This document shows, in pieces, positions 33,794 to 43,055 of a DNA stretch of 64,000 bases. Made by a program: the position numbers and the translations under genes. This DNA is from Prado023 sp963700395. Lineage in GTDB: Bacteria > Actinomycetota > Actinomycetes > S36-B12 > CAIYMF01. The stretch spans positions 186,001 through 250,000 of the forward strand of contig CAVOXI010000008.1 in the NCBI GenBank assembly GCA_963700395.1, given 5' to 3'. The notes beneath the pieces are model-generated. The model saw nothing but the letters and a program-made list of their open reading frames with translations, had not been told where the DNA came from and ran no database searches. Within the stretch, counting starts at the first letter, position 1; each line of letters opens with the position of its first letter.

Positions 33794-34566
33794 CGGCCCG
33801 TTACCGTTCGCCCGGCCACCTGCCCGGCGTCACGCGGCGGTGGGCCGGCGAGGGCAACCCCCTGCAGCTCGGTGAGCTCGAGGCACCCGAGTGCGGCCAG
33901 GTCGAGGAGGCGGTCGAGCATCGGGCGGTCGAAGGGCGCACGCTCGGCGGTCCCCTGGACCTCGACGAACTGCCCGGACCCCGTCATCACGACATTCATG
34001 TCGGTCTCGGCGCGCACATCGTCGTCGTAGTGCAGGTCCAGGCAGGGCTGCCCGTCGACGATGCCGACGCTCACAGCCGCCACGGAGTCCACGAGCGGCG
34101 ACGCCCCTGCCGCGACCAGGCCCTTCCCGCGCGCCCAGGTCACAGCGTCGGCCAGCGCGACATAGGCGCCGGTGATGGCCGCGGTCCGGGTGCCGCCGTC
34201 TGCCTGCAGGACGTCGCAGTCGATCACGATCGTGTTCTCGCCCAGTGCCGACACGTCGATGACCGCGCGCATGGACCGGCCGATGAGTCGCGAGATCTCG
34301 TGGGTGCGCCCGCCGATCCGGCCCTTGACCGACTCGCGGTCCGAGCGGGTGTTGGTCGAGCGCGGCAGCATCGCGTACTCCGCGGTGACCCAGCCCGAAC
34401 CCGAGCCCTTCTTCCACCGGGGCACCCCGGCGGTGAACGAGGCCGCGCAGAGGACGCGGGTGGCGCCGAACGACACCAGGCACGAGCCCTCGGCATGGTC
34501 CAGCCAACCCCGTGCGAAGGTCACCTCGCGCAGTGAGTCGGGCGCACGGCCATCAGATCGGGTCAC
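33790..34566 (-). CDS. rph: ribonuclease PH
   Basis: A 258-residue phosphorolytic 3' exoribonuclease that trims tRNA 3' ends. Family segments are SCLVSFGATRVLCAAS, GWVTAEYAMLPRST, RTHEISRLIGRS and CDVLQADGGTRTAAITGAYVAL. The GTG start overlaps the stop of the upstream MBL gene, and its own stop overlaps rdgB. The three genes form one tightly packed operon. Confidence 0.95.
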   Translation of the reverse strand: MTRSDGRAPDSLREVTFARGWLDHAEGSCLVSFGATRVLCAASFTAGVPRWKKGSGSGWVTAEYAMLPRSTNTRSDRESVKGRIGGRTHEISRLIGRSMRAVIDVSALGENTIVIDCDVLQADGGTRTAAITGAYVALADAVTWARGKGLVAAGASPLVDSVAAVSVGIVDGQPCLDLHYDDDVRAETDMNVVMTGSGQFVEVQGTAERAPFDRPMLDRLLDLAALGCLELTELQGVALAGPPPRDAGQVAGRTVTGR

Positions 34567-35319
34567 AGCTCAACCACCATCCCGGGCGCGGCCAGGGCCA
34601 CCTCCCCATCGAACGCGCTGCGCCCCTCGGCCAGCGTCGCCATCGGATCGTTCCATGCCACGAGGTGCGTCAGCACCAGGCGGCCCACTCCTGCCTCGGC
34701 TGCGTGCTCAGCGGCCTGGACCCCGGTCATGTGCAGGTCCCGCGGGTTGGCGACGCCGCTCAGGAAGGACGCCTCGAAGAGGGCCAGGTCGGCGCCGCGC
34801 GCGAGCTCGACCAGCGCCGGGGTGGGACCGGTGTCCCCGCTGTAGACGATCGACGCCCCACCGGCAGCCACACGGATCGCGTAGGCGGGGACCGGGTGCG
34901 CGACCCGGGCCACTGTGACGAGGAACGGGCCGACCTGCACCGGGTCGGGCGAATGGTCCACGAACCGGTAGATGCGCTCCAGCCCGTCGACGGACTCCCC
35001 CGGGGCGGTCCGGTAGGCATCGGCGATGCGGCGCGCCGTCCCCGCGAGGTCCGTGCACAGCCAGCGGTGGCGGCGGGCCATCGGGATGGTACTTGCGGGC
35101 CACGTACATGCCGGCGAGATCCAGGCAGTGGTCGGCGTGCAGGTGCGAGAGCAGGACTGCGTCCAGGGCGCGCACGTCGGTGGCGGCCGCCAGCGGTCCG
35201 AGCGAGCCGGGGCCGAGGTCGAGCACGATCGATGCCCCGCCGTGCTCGACGAGGTAGCACGACGCCGCCGAGGCCGGGTTCGGGAACGACCCCGCACAGC
35301 CGATGACTGTCAGCCGCAC
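34563..35319 (-). pseudogene. MBL-fold metallo-hydrolase, frameshifted
   Basis: Metallo-beta-lactamase-fold protein related to RNase Z-type/cyclic-nucleotide hydrolases, often found beside rph in actinobacteria. The first frame (GTG start behind GAGGAGGG) has LTVIGCAGSFPNP and the zinc motif SHLHADH (58-64) up to LAVHGPRG. The second frame continues TARRIADAYRTAPGE, then GGASIVYSGDTGPTPAL and VLTHLVAWND to the stop. Deleting one base from the C run at 35040-35043 (GGGG on the coding strand) joins them into a protein of about 251 residues. Probably intact in vivo. It overlaps rph. Confidence 0.8.
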
Positions 35320-35419
35320 ATGCCCTCCTCGAACGTGGGGGCCCGGAACGCCCCGACACGCGGTAAACCCTAACCATCCCCGGCCCCGAGCCCGGCTGGC
35401 GGCCGGGGAGAATGGGGCC

Positions 35420-36271
35420 ATGTCGCTCACATCGTCCATCGCCGGCCCGGGCGTGGGCAACCCCGATGCCCCCCTCGGGATCTTCGACAGCGGGGTCGGG
35501 GGGCTCACCGTGGCCCGCTCGGTCATCGACCAGCTGCCCGACGAGGCGATCCTCTACGTCGGGGACACCGCCCGTGGGCCCTACGGCCCGCGCCCGATCG
35601 CCGAGGTGCGGGCATTCGCCCTGGACGTGATGGACCACCTGGTCAGCTCCGGGGTCAAGGCCCTGGTCATCGCCTGCAACTCGGCGTCCGCCGCGGTCCT
35701 GCGTGACGCCCGGGAGCGCTACCCGGTTCCGGTCGTGGAGGTCATCAATCCGGCCGTGCGCCGCTCCGTGCGTGCCACGCGCGACGGGAGGATCGGGGTC
35801 ATCGGGACCGTCGCCACCGTCACCAGCGGGGCGTACGAGGATGCATTCGCCGCGGCACCGCACCTGACGATCCGGTCGCAGGCCTGCCCCCGCTTCGTGG
35901 ACTTCGTCGAGTCCGGCGTCGTGACCGGTGACGAAGTGATCGCGGTGGCCCACGAGTACCTCGACCCGCTCCTCGACGAGGGCATCGACACCCTCGTCCT
36001 GGGCTGCACGCACTACCCGCTGCTGACCGGCGTCATCTCCTACGTGTGCGGCGACGACGTCACCCTGGTCTCGTCGGCGGAGGAGACAGCCAAGGACGTG
36101 TACCGGACGCTGGCCGCGCACCACCTCGGGCGCCCGGCCGACTCGCCGGCACCGGTGCACCGGTTCCTGGCGACCGGTGACCCCCTGCCGTTCGCCCGCC
36201 TCGGCCGTCGGTTCCTCGGCCCCGAGGTCACTGTGGTGGAGCAGACCCCGGAGTGGGTCACCGCAGGCTGA
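35420..36271 (+). CDS. murI: glutamate racemase
   Basis: A 283-residue enzyme supplying D-glutamate for peptidoglycan. Catalytic cysteines are C86 in VIACNSASA and C196 in LVLGCTHYPLL; the N-terminal IFDSGVGGLTVARSV and ILYVGDTARGPYGPR are diagnostic. It is divergent from the MBL-rph-rdgB operon, with clpS and DUF2017 following in the same direction. The frame is open upstream, but homology begins a few residues after the chosen ATG. Confidence 0.95.
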   Translation: MSLTSSIAGPGVGNPDAPLGIFDSGVGGLTVARSVIDQLPDEAILYVGDTARGPYGPRPIAEVRAFALDVMDHLVSSGVKALVIACNSASAAVLRDARERYPVPVVEVINPAVRRSVRATRDGRIGVIGTVATVTSGAYEDAFAAAPHLTIRSQACPRFVDFVESGVVTGDEVIAVAHEYLDPLLDEGIDTLVLGCTHYPLLTGVISYVCGDDVTLVSSAEETAKDVYRTLAAHHLGRPADSPAPVHRFLATGDPLPFARLGRRFLGPEVTVVEQTPEWVTAG

Positions 36272-36305
36272 ATGGCTTGGCGATCCCGGCACCCAAGATG
36301 CGACC

Positions 36306-36599
36306 ATGGGGTCCGTGAGCATCGCACCTGTCGAGGACGTCGAGGTCGCCGAGGAGGCGGATGTCGACACCCCCTGGGTGACGATCGTGTGGAACGACCC
36401 GGTGAACCTCATGTCCTATGTGACCTTCGTGTTCATGACCTACTTCGGGTACCCGAGGACCAAGGCCGAGGCCCTGATGCTCGACGTGCACCAGGAGGGC
36501 CGGGCCCTGGTCAGCTCGGGGAGCAGGGACGCCATGGAGCGCGACGTCACGGCGATGCACAGCTACGGTCTCTGGGCCACCATGTCGCGGGACCACTGA
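36306..36599 (+). CDS. clpS: ATP-dependent Clp protease adapter
   Basis: A 97-residue N-recognin that delivers N-degron substrates to ClpA/ClpC-ClpP. The core is TPWVTIVWNDPVNLMSYVTFVF, with the Asn-Asp of the binding pocket, followed by HQEGRALVSSGSRDAMERDV. The N-terminal tail is acidic. Position between murI and a DUF2017 gene is the usual actinobacterial order. Confidence 0.92.
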   Translation: MGSVSIAPVEDVEVAEEADVDTPWVTIVWNDPVNLMSYVTFVFMTYFGYPRTKAEALMLDVHQEGRALVSSGSRDAMERDVTAMHSYGLWATMSRDH

Positions 36600-36607
36600 G
36601 GAGCACG

Positions 36608-37171
36608 ATGGGCCTGCTCGACCCGCCGGGGTTCCGGCGCAACCGCCACGGACACGTCTGGCTGCACCTCGGCGACGCCGACCGCCGCCTGATGAGCGAC
36701 CTGCTCGGCCAGATGGTCGCCATGCTCGCCGAACCCGAGGACGACGAACCCAGCGACCCGCTCGCCGAGCTCGTCGGGATCGACGCGACAGCTCAGCGTC
36801 CCGATGACCCGGCCCTGGCCCGGCTGTTCCCCGATGCGTATGAGGACCCCGACGACGCCGACGAGTTCCGTCGCTTCACCCAGCGCGACCTGCGCTCCAC
36901 CAAGCTGGGCAACCTCGCGACGGCCCGCGCGTCACTGGAACGGCCCGATCCGACGCGGCTGTCCGAGGCTGAGTGCATGGCGTGGCTGGGGGCCATCAAC
37001 GACCTGCGCCTGACCCTCGGCACCCGCTTGGAGATCACAGAGGAGGGGCCCGAGGAGTTCCTGGGCCTTGCCGGCGACGACCCCCGGCGGTCGATGTACC
37101 TGGTCTATGACTGGCTGACGTACCACCAGGACCGCCTGGTGCACGCGCTCCAGAAGGGCATCCGGACCTGA
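36608..37171 (+). CDS. DUF2017 family protein
   Basis: A 187-residue cytoplasmic protein of the DUF2017 family, nearly always next to clpS in actinobacteria. It starts eight bases after the clpS stop. Visible segments include PLAELVGID near residue 60, ALARLFPDAYEDP and the C-terminal YLVYDWLTYHQDRLV. Function unknown; the genomic tie to ClpS suggests a role in regulated proteolysis. It converges on the GH18 gene. Confidence 0.85.
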   Translation: MGLLDPPGFRRNRHGHVWLHLGDADRRLMSDLLGQMVAMLAEPEDDEPSDPLAELVGIDATAQRPDDPALARLFPDAYEDPDDADEFRRFTQRDLRSTKLGNLATARASLERPDPTRLSEAECMAWLGAINDLRLTLGTRLEITEEGPEEFLGLAGDDPRRSMYLVYDWLTYHQDRLVHALQKGIRT

Positions 37172-37177
37172 GACAGG

Positions 37178-38728
37178 TCAGCGCGTGGTGAGCCTGAATG
37201 TCGTGGACTTCCCTGCGGCGACAGCGCCCTTCGTGCGGGTGGTGATGCGGTAGGTCCGGGAGGCCTGCCCCTTCGGCCACCTGAAGGTGAAGGTGACCCG
37301 GCCCTTCGTGTTGGTCCGCTTCGTGGACTTCGTCGTCCACTTCCCCTTCACGAGCATCTGGCGGCGGACGGTGATCGACTTCTTCGCGGGGGCCACCTGG
37401 ACCCGCACCGTGACGTTCCTGCCGCCCTTGGGGGTCAGGGTCGAGGGCCGGGCCGTGACCACGGCGGCGACCGGCGCGGGGGCGGGCGGCGCGACGACCG
37501 GGACGACGACCGGCACGCCGGTCGCATAGGCCCGCATCTCTGCCCATGACGCCTGGTCCACCCCGCCGAGGTGCCACACCGCGACCCCGGCCAGGCCGTA
37601 CTCCGCCACGAGCGGCAACCGGGACGCCACACCACGGGACTCGACCCACCACGCCTCATGCTCGACGACGCAGGTGGTGGCCCTTCCGTCAGCGCCCTTC
37701 CCCGAGTACGACTTGCTGAACGTGGCGACCATCTCCGCAGAGGCATCGTCGTACCGCAGGGACAGCGCCGCGCCCGCCATCGAGGTCAGGAAGGTCAGGG
37801 CGGTGGCCGCTGTGAAGCTCTTCGTGCCTGCCGGCGCGCCCGTGGGACATGTCCCCTTGATGGCCAGCGAGCCGTTCGCGTTCCGCGCGGTCCACAGCCG
37901 TCCGTAGGCCGGGATCCCCATGCGGACCCGATCCGCAGGGAACGCAGTCACGGCGTAGGCCAGGGAGCGACGGATGAACGAGAGCGGTGAGATCGGACCC
38001 GGCCGGGAGACGGAGTAGTCGTAGGTCATGATCCGCAGTGAGTCCACCGAGGCCGCGATGCCGGCGTAGTCATAGACCCAGTAGCCGCTGCTCGAGCGGT
38101 TGTTCCCGTCGTACATGGGGGGCACCGCCACGGCCAGGCGCTTGCCCGCACCATGCAGGGCACCACCCAGCTCACCGACGAAGGCGACCCACGCCGGCCT
38201 CGTGGCCGCCCAGGTGGAGGTCCCGTCGGAGAAGGCGAACTTCTCGTAGTCGAGCTCGATCCCCTCGTACCCGTTGTCCACGACCAGGGCGACGAGCTGG
38301 TTCACATGGGCGGCGCGGGCAGCAGGATCCTTCAGCAGCTCGGCCATCGCCCGAGCCGAGGAGCCATCGGCGATGGAGGGCAGGACCGCGATCCCCTGGG
38401 CCCGCAGGCTGTCCAGGACCCGGACCCGGGTGGCCTCGGCCATCGTGGTGGTGACGCTCACCGAGCCCCCGGAGGCCTTGGCCGAGTACCAGAACGGGGA
38501 CGCCTCGGAGATGACGTCGACATTCCCCACGACTCCGGCCAGGGAGGTGTCGGTGGCCCACGCAGGCAGCCAGCCGGAGACGAGCTGGGAGCGGACAGGA
38601 TCGACGGCGGTGGCCGGGGTCACGGGGGTCAGCAGCCCCAGCAGGAGGGTCAGCGCCGTGACCACGACCGCTGTCGCGCGCCGTGCCCGCGGCCTCCCGA
38701 CGGGAACGGGCCCGTCCCCAGACTCCAC
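37178..38728 (-). CDS. secreted GH18-like glycoside hydrolase
   Basis: A 516-residue exported protein. The GTG start follows GGGAGGT; a hydrophobic signal (ATAVVVTALTLLLGLLTPVTPATA; segment only) is cleaved near residue 45. The middle is a GH18 barrel resembling spore-cortex/YaaH-type enzymes, with GYEGIELDYEKF holding the catalytic Glu of DxxDxDxE and conserved MTYDYS and GIPAYGR. After a Pro/Val/Ala linker, the last 90 residues are a Lys/Thr-rich beta-sandwich-like domain (TLTPKGGRNVTVRVQ). It may act on chitin or peptidoglycan-like glycans; the substrate is not determined. Confidence 0.82.
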   Translation of the reverse strand: MESGDGPVPVGRPRARRATAVVVTALTLLLGLLTPVTPATAVDPVRSQLVSGWLPAWATDTSLAGVVGNVDVISEASPFWYSAKASGGSVSVTTTMAEATRVRVLDSLRAQGIAVLPSIADGSSARAMAELLKDPAARAAHVNQLVALVVDNGYEGIELDYEKFAFSDGTSTWAATRPAWVAFVGELGGALHGAGKRLAVAVPPMYDGNNRSSSGYWVYDYAGIAASVDSLRIMTYDYSVSRPGPISPLSFIRRSLAYAVTAFPADRVRMGIPAYGRLWTARNANGSLAIKGTCPTGAPAGTKSFTAATALTFLTSMAGAALSLRYDDASAEMVATFSKSYSGKGADGRATTCVVEHEAWWVESRGVASRLPLVAEYGLAGVAVWHLGGVDQASWAEMRAYATGVPVVVPVVAPPAPAPVAAVVTARPSTLTPKGGRNVTVRVQVAPAKKSITVRRQMLVKGKWTTKSTKRTNTKGRVTFTFRWPKGQASRTYRITTRTKGAVAAGKSTTFRLTTR

Positions 38729-38881
38729 CCCGCACCTCCCGTGTCGGCCCCGACCCCGTCGGCCCCTCTCCCCACCCGTGATGATGCCACGCGACACCGG
38801 CGATCGAGCGGCACATCCGCCAGGGGCGCGCGTCCTTATCGGATGGATGAGCCGTCCTTAGGGGGCTGGCGGGCGGGCCGA

Positions 38882-39160
38882 CTACGTGTCGTCGCCGCCG
38901 CCTGCGGGGAGCCCGTTGTAGATCTTCAGGCAGTCGGGGCAGACCGGGAACTTCGAGGGGTCACGTCCGGGCACCCAGACCTTGCCGCAGAGGGCGACCA
39001 CCGGGGTGCCCATGACGGCGCTCTCGACGATCTTGTCCTTCTCGACGTAGTGGGCGAAACGGTCGTGATCACCGGTGCCATCGGTGTTCTCGGTCCGCTC
39101 CAGCAGGTCGGTGCTGCCGGAGAGGTCCGGCATTCCCAGGGGATCGAGATCGTCGGGCAT
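38882..39160 (-). CDS. DUF3039 family protein
   Basis: A 92-residue protein typical of the actinobacterial DUF3039 family. The C-terminal half has ALCGKVWVPGRDPSKFPVCPDC with a Cys...CxxC arrangement that could bind zinc. The N-terminal half contains DHDRFAHYVEKDKIVESAVMGTPVVAL. The ATG at MPDDLDPLG is chosen over a longer frame without homology. Function unknown. Confidence 0.85.
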   Translation of the reverse strand: MPDDLDPLGMPDLSGSTDLLERTENTDGTGDHDRFAHYVEKDKIVESAVMGTPVVALCGKVWVPGRDPSKFPVCPDCLKIYNGLPAGGGDDT

Positions 39161-39522
39161 GACCACGATGGTACGCCGATCACCTAGTGTCACGCCGAGG
39201 CACGTCCACCCCCCGTGAGGCACCCCCGTGCGGCCGGTGACGTAGTGTGATGCTCTCGAGCCCCGGAGGCCCGATACACCCGCCTCGTTGGGGCATCAAC
39301 CGCCACATCCGCTGCACGCACCGTGAGAACTAGTATGTTTCTACTAATGGACATTCATACATTCGTTGGATAACATCGGCCTTCACGGTGAGTAGCGTGA
39401 CGAGCACCGCAGACGAATCCGATCATGGGCTGAGACCGCCCCGGAGGACGCCCCGCGGGATACACGCGACACTGCCGGATTGAGATGCACGCCGTGGGCC
39501 AGGGGCCCGGAACGGAGTAGTA
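39161..39522. other. intergenic region before whiB
   Basis: About 360 bases without a gene. The segment 39328-39376 is markedly AT-rich for this genome and holds a strong promoter. The remaining 146 bases to the WhiB start form a long untranslated leader. An imperfect repeat TAGTATGTTTCTACTA lies just upstream of the -35 element and could be a regulator site. Confidence 0.6.
39348..39376 (+). promoter_or_regulatory. sigma70-type promoter of whiB
   Basis: TGGACA and TAACAT are separated by exactly 17 bases in an AT-rich island. Predicted transcription starts near 39383, giving a leader of about 140 bases before the whiB ATG. Confidence 0.6.
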
Positions 39523-39894
39523 ATGCCGCAGCAGCCACTGTCCCAGGTGCCGATGGATGCCACGTGGGAATGGCAGGAGGTGGGCGCCTGTCGCGGCGCT
39601 GACCAGGACCTCTTCTTCCACCCGCAGAACGAGCGGGGACTGGCACGGCTGCGGCGTGACCGAGCCGCCAAGGCGGTGTGCACCCGTTGCGAGGTCCGCG
39701 TGGAGTGCGCGGACTACGCCATCCGCGCGCGCGAGCCGTACGGGGTCTGGGGCGGCATGACCGAGGAGGAGCGCGAGCGCGTCTACGTGCGCATCGACCT
39801 CTCGGACTTCCCGCGCCAGCGCGGCGAGGGGGCATCGGCAGCCGCTGACGAGATCGCCCTGGCAGTTGCTCCGGTCACGCTCGGTATCGCCTGA
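39523..39894 (+). CDS. WhiB family Fe-S transcription factor, WhiB3/WhiD-like
   Basis: A 123-residue Wbl protein. Four cysteines ligate a [4Fe-4S] cluster: C23, C53, C56 and C62 (CTRCEVRVEC). The G[V/I]WGG turn is GVWGGMTEEER (74-84). FFHPQNERGLARLRRDRAAK and EPYGVWGG are closest in my memory to WhiB3/WhiD. Wbl proteins bind the primary sigma factor and respond to redox, NO or growth phase. The ATG follows ACGGAGTA. It has a strong promoter and a long leader, implying further control. Confidence 0.9.
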   Translation: MPQQPLSQVPMDATWEWQEVGACRGADQDLFFHPQNERGLARLRRDRAAKAVCTRCEVRVECADYAIRAREPYGVWGGMTEEERERVYVRIDLSDFPRQRGEGASAAADEIALAVAPVTLGIA

Positions 39895-39918
39895 GAACCG
39901 CAGCCCAACATCCCCCAT

Positions 39919-39949
39919 CGACGCCCCTCCCGCCGGGGACGGGGCGTCG
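39919..39949. terminator. bidirectional hairpin between whiB and OTC
   Basis: CGACGCCCC and GGGGCGTCG form a perfect 9-base stem around a 13-base loop that can itself pair CCC with GGG. It lies between convergent genes and can serve both. Confidence 0.6.
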
Positions 39950-39963
39950 CTCCATGTCCTCGC

Positions 39964-40980
39964 TCAGCGCTGCAGCGTTGCGACCATCAGGGCCTTGATG
40001 GTGTGCATCCGGTTGTGCGCCTGCTCGAAGACGACGCTCGCAGCCGACCCGAAGACCTCGTCCGTGACCTCGATGCCGTCGCGCAGCCCGTACCGCTCCG
40101 CCGCGTCCCGGCCGACCACGGTGCGTGCGTCGTGGAACGCAGGCAGGCAGTGCATGAACAACGAGTCCGCCCGCCCAGTGGCTGCCATGAGCGCGCTGTC
40201 GACGCGGTAGGGCAGCAGCATCCCGACCCTCGAGTCCCACACGTCCTTGGACTCACCCATCGAGACCCAGACGTCAGTGTGCACGAAGCGTGCACCGGCG
40301 ACGCCCTCTGAGGGATCCTCGGTCAACAGGATGCGCGCCCCACTCCCGGCGGCCCGCGCCCTGGCCAGCAGCTGGACCTCCTCGGCCGGCCACAGCTCCC
40401 GTGGGGCGACGATCCGGACGTCGGCGCCCATGATCGCGGCCATCACCAGCACCGAGTTGCCCATGTTGTAGCGCGCGTCGCCGACGTAGGCGAGGCTGAG
40501 CTCCGACCACGGCGCACCGCCCGAGTGCTCACGCATCGTCAGGAAGTCGGCGAGCATCTGGGTCGGGTGCCAGGCGTCGGTCAGCCCGTTGTACACCGGC
40601 ACGTCCGCGGCCGCTGCCAGCTCCTCGATGATCGCGTGGTCCCCGCCGCGGAACTGGATCGCGTCATACATGCCGGCCAGGACGGCTGCGGTGTCGGCCG
40701 CGGACTCCTTGTGCCCCAGCTGGGAGGCCACCGGGTCCAGGAACGTCACGTGCGCGCCCTGGTGGTAGGCAGCCACCTCGAAGGCGCACCGGGTCCGCGT
40801 GGAGGTCTTCTCGAAGACCAGGGCGATCACCCGACCCATCAGCCGCTGGCGCTCGCGGCCCGCTGCGCGGTCCGCCTTGAGCTCTGCGGCGAGGTCGATC
40901 AGCGCGTCCAGCTCGGCTGCGGAGAAGTCCGCCTCCCGCAGGAAGTCGCGCCCACGAAGGTCAACGTCTGCATCGTTCAT
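39964..40980 (-). CDS. ornithine carbamoyltransferase, ArgI/ArcB type
   Basis: A 338-residue OTCase that interconverts ornithine plus carbamoyl phosphate and citrulline. The carbamoyl-phosphate motif is STRTRCAFEVA (60-70), with later HPTQMLADFLT, and the catalytic HCLPAFHD. The N-terminal SDFSAAELDALIDLA type sequence and STRTRCAFE, QLGHKES and MYDAIQFRG resemble the ArgI/ArcB group rather than the roughly 310-residue ArgF usual in actinobacterial arg operons. It stands alone between whiB and pckG, with no arc or arg genes adjacent, so anabolic or catabolic direction is unclear. The ATG follows GGGAGGAT. Confidence 0.88.
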   Translation of the reverse strand: MNDADVDLRGRDFLREADFSAAELDALIDLAAELKADRAAGRERQRLMGRVIALVFEKTSTRTRCAFEVAAYHQGAHVTFLDPVASQLGHKESAADTAAVLAGMYDAIQFRGGDHAIIEELAAAADVPVYNGLTDAWHPTQMLADFLTMREHSGGAPWSELSLAYVGDARYNMGNSVLVMAAIMGADVRIVAPRELWPAEEVQLLARARAAGSGARILLTEDPSEGVAGARFVHTDVWVSMGESKDVWDSRVGMLLPYRVDSALMAATGRADSLFMHCLPAFHDARTVVGRDAAERYGLRDGIEVTDEVFGSAASVVFEQAHNRMHTIKALMVATLQR

Positions 40981-41061
40981 GCCCGGATCCTCCCATCCCC
41001 CACCGACGCGCGACCGCCCGGCACCTTCAGGCACCGGGCGGTCGGGGGCGTCCTGGGTCGT

Positions 41062-42894
41062 TCAGGACTTGGCGTCCTCGAGGTTCTCCCGGAGGACCTC
41101 GAGCTGGGCGTACATGGCGGCCGGAACGGCATCGCCGAACTGCCCGAAGTACTCCTCGGTCAGGATGCACTCCGAGAGCCAACGATCCGGGTCCACGGAG
41201 AACAGCTCGGTCAGCTGCTCCTGGCTGAGGTCCAGGCCGTCGAGGAAGAGCGCGCCGGGGGCCGGGGCGATCCCGATCGGGGTCTCCACGCCCTCGCCGA
41301 CGCCGTTGACCCGGTCGATGATCCACGCGAGCACGCGGCTGTTCTCACCGAAGCCCGGCCAGATGAACTTGCCGTTGGCGTCCTTGCGGAACCAGTTGAC
41401 CTGGTAGACCTTGGGCAGCTTCTCCGGCGTCGTGGCCGATCCCACCTTGAGCCAGTGGCCCCAGTAGTCGGCCATGTTGTAGCCGCAGAACGGGAGCATC
41501 GCGAAGGGATCACGACGCAGCTGGCCGAGGCCGCCGACCGCTGCTGCAGTCATCTCGGAGGAGACCGTCGCACCGATGAACACACCGTGCTCCCAGTCGC
41601 GGGCCTCGTTGACCAGCGGGACGTTCGTCGCGCGGCGGCCGCCGAAGAGGATCGCGTCGATGGCCACGCCGGCCGGGTCCTCCCAGTTGTCGGCGATGAT
41701 CGGGCACTGGTCGGCAGGTGTGGTGAACCGGCTGTTCGGGTGGCTGGAGGGCTCATGGGACTCAGGCGTCCAGTCGTGGCCCTTCCAGTCGATCAGGTGC
41801 GCCGGCGCCTCGTCGGTCATGCCCTCCCACCAGATGTCGCCCTCGTCGGTCAGCGCGACGTTGGTGAAGATCGAGTTGCCCCACATGGTGCGCATCGCGT
41901 TGGCGTTGGTCTTCATCGACGTGCCCGGCGCGACTCCGAAGAACCCGGCCTCGGGGTTGATCGCGTGCAGGCGGCCGTCCTCGCCGAAGCGCATCCAGCA
42001 GATGTCGTCGCCGACGGTCTCGACCTTCCAGCCCGGGACGCTCGGCTCGAGCATCGCGAGGTTCGTCTTGCCGCAGGCGCTCGGGAACGCCGCAGCCAGG
42101 TGGTTGACGTCGCCGGTCGGGCCCGTGAGCTTCAGGATCAGCATGTGCTCGGCCAGCCAACCCTCGTCGCGGGCCATCGCCGAGGCGATCCGCAGCGCGA
42201 AGCACTTCTTGCCCAGCAGCGCGTTGCCGCCGTAGCCGGAGCCGAACGACCAGATCTCGCGCGTCTCCGGGAAGTGCACGATGTACTTGATCTCGTTGCA
42301 CGGCCATGCCAGGTCGGGGCGGGTGTTGCCGTCCCGGTCGGCCAACGGGTAGCCCACGGAGTGCACGGCGGGAACGAAGTCGCCGTCAGGACCGATGAGG
42401 TCCAGCGCGGCCTGGCCCATCCGGGTCATGATCCGCATGTTGACCACCACGTACGGGGAGTCGGTGATCTCCACGCCCAGCTCGGAGATCGGGGAGCCCA
42501 GCGGGCCCATCGAGAACGGGATCACGTACATCGTGCGCCCGCGCATCGAGCCCTCGAACAGGCCCTTGAGGGTGGTGCGCATCATGACCGGGTCGTGCCA
42601 GTTGTTGGTGGGGCCAGCATCACGCTCATCGAGGGAGCAGATGTAGGTGCGGTCCTCGACACGGGCCACGTCGGAGGGGTCCGAGCGGAAGAGGAACGAG
42701 TTCGGGCGCAGCTCGTCGTTCAGCCGGACGGCCATGCCCTCGTCGACCATCAGCTGGGTCAGGCGGTCCCACTCGTCCTGGGAGCCGTCGCACCACTCGA
42801 TGCGGTCCGGCTGCGCGAGGGAGGCGACCTGCTCGACCCACTCCAGCAGCTTCTTGTTCTCGGTGGGCGGATTCTCGAGTCCGGGGACGGTCAT
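41062..42894 (-). CDS. pckG: phosphoenolpyruvate carboxykinase (GTP)
   Basis: A 610-residue GTP-dependent PEPCK converting oxaloacetate to PEP and CO2, a gluconeogenic/anaplerotic node. The P-loop with the reactive cysteine is AAFPSACGKTNLAM (about residues 264-277). Other segments include FGSGYGGNALLGKKC and NWFRKDANGKFIWPGFGENSR. GTP-type length and motifs separate it from the ATP enzyme. It is transcribed alone. Its proximity to the unusual phosphofructokinase is notable for glycolysis/gluconeogenesis control. Confidence 0.96.
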   Translation of the reverse strand: MTVPGLENPPTENKKLLEWVEQVASLAQPDRIEWCDGSQDEWDRLTQLMVDEGMAVRLNDELRPNSFLFRSDPSDVARVEDRTYICSLDERDAGPTNNWHDPVMMRTTLKGLFEGSMRGRTMYVIPFSMGPLGSPISELGVEITDSPYVVVNMRIMTRMGQAALDLIGPDGDFVPAVHSVGYPLADRDGNTRPDLAWPCNEIKYIVHFPETREIWSFGSGYGGNALLGKKCFALRIASAMARDEGWLAEHMLILKLTGPTGDVNHLAAAFPSACGKTNLAMLEPSVPGWKVETVGDDICWMRFGEDGRLHAINPEAGFFGVAPGTSMKTNANAMRTMWGNSIFTNVALTDEGDIWWEGMTDEAPAHLIDWKGHDWTPESHEPSSHPNSRFTTPADQCPIIADNWEDPAGVAIDAILFGGRRATNVPLVNEARDWEHGVFIGATVSSEMTAAAVGGLGQLRRDPFAMLPFCGYNMADYWGHWLKVGSATTPEKLPKVYQVNWFRKDANGKFIWPGFGENSRVLAWIIDRVNGVGEGVETPIGIAPAPGALFLDGLDLSQEQLTELFSVDPDRWLSECILTEEYFGQFGDAVPAAMYAQLEVLRENLEDAKS

Positions 42895-43055
42895 GGGATG
42901 AGCACTCCATCTGATCCTGGCGCGCCCCGAGCGGGCGCACAGGACATAGCCTGCCGCATCGGCATTCCGGGCCTACAGGAGGAGGTACCGAAACGCCCTG
43001 CCGATGGTCCCGATGTCCCGGGTCCAAGGGCGGTGGTGGCCCCGGACGCCACGGA

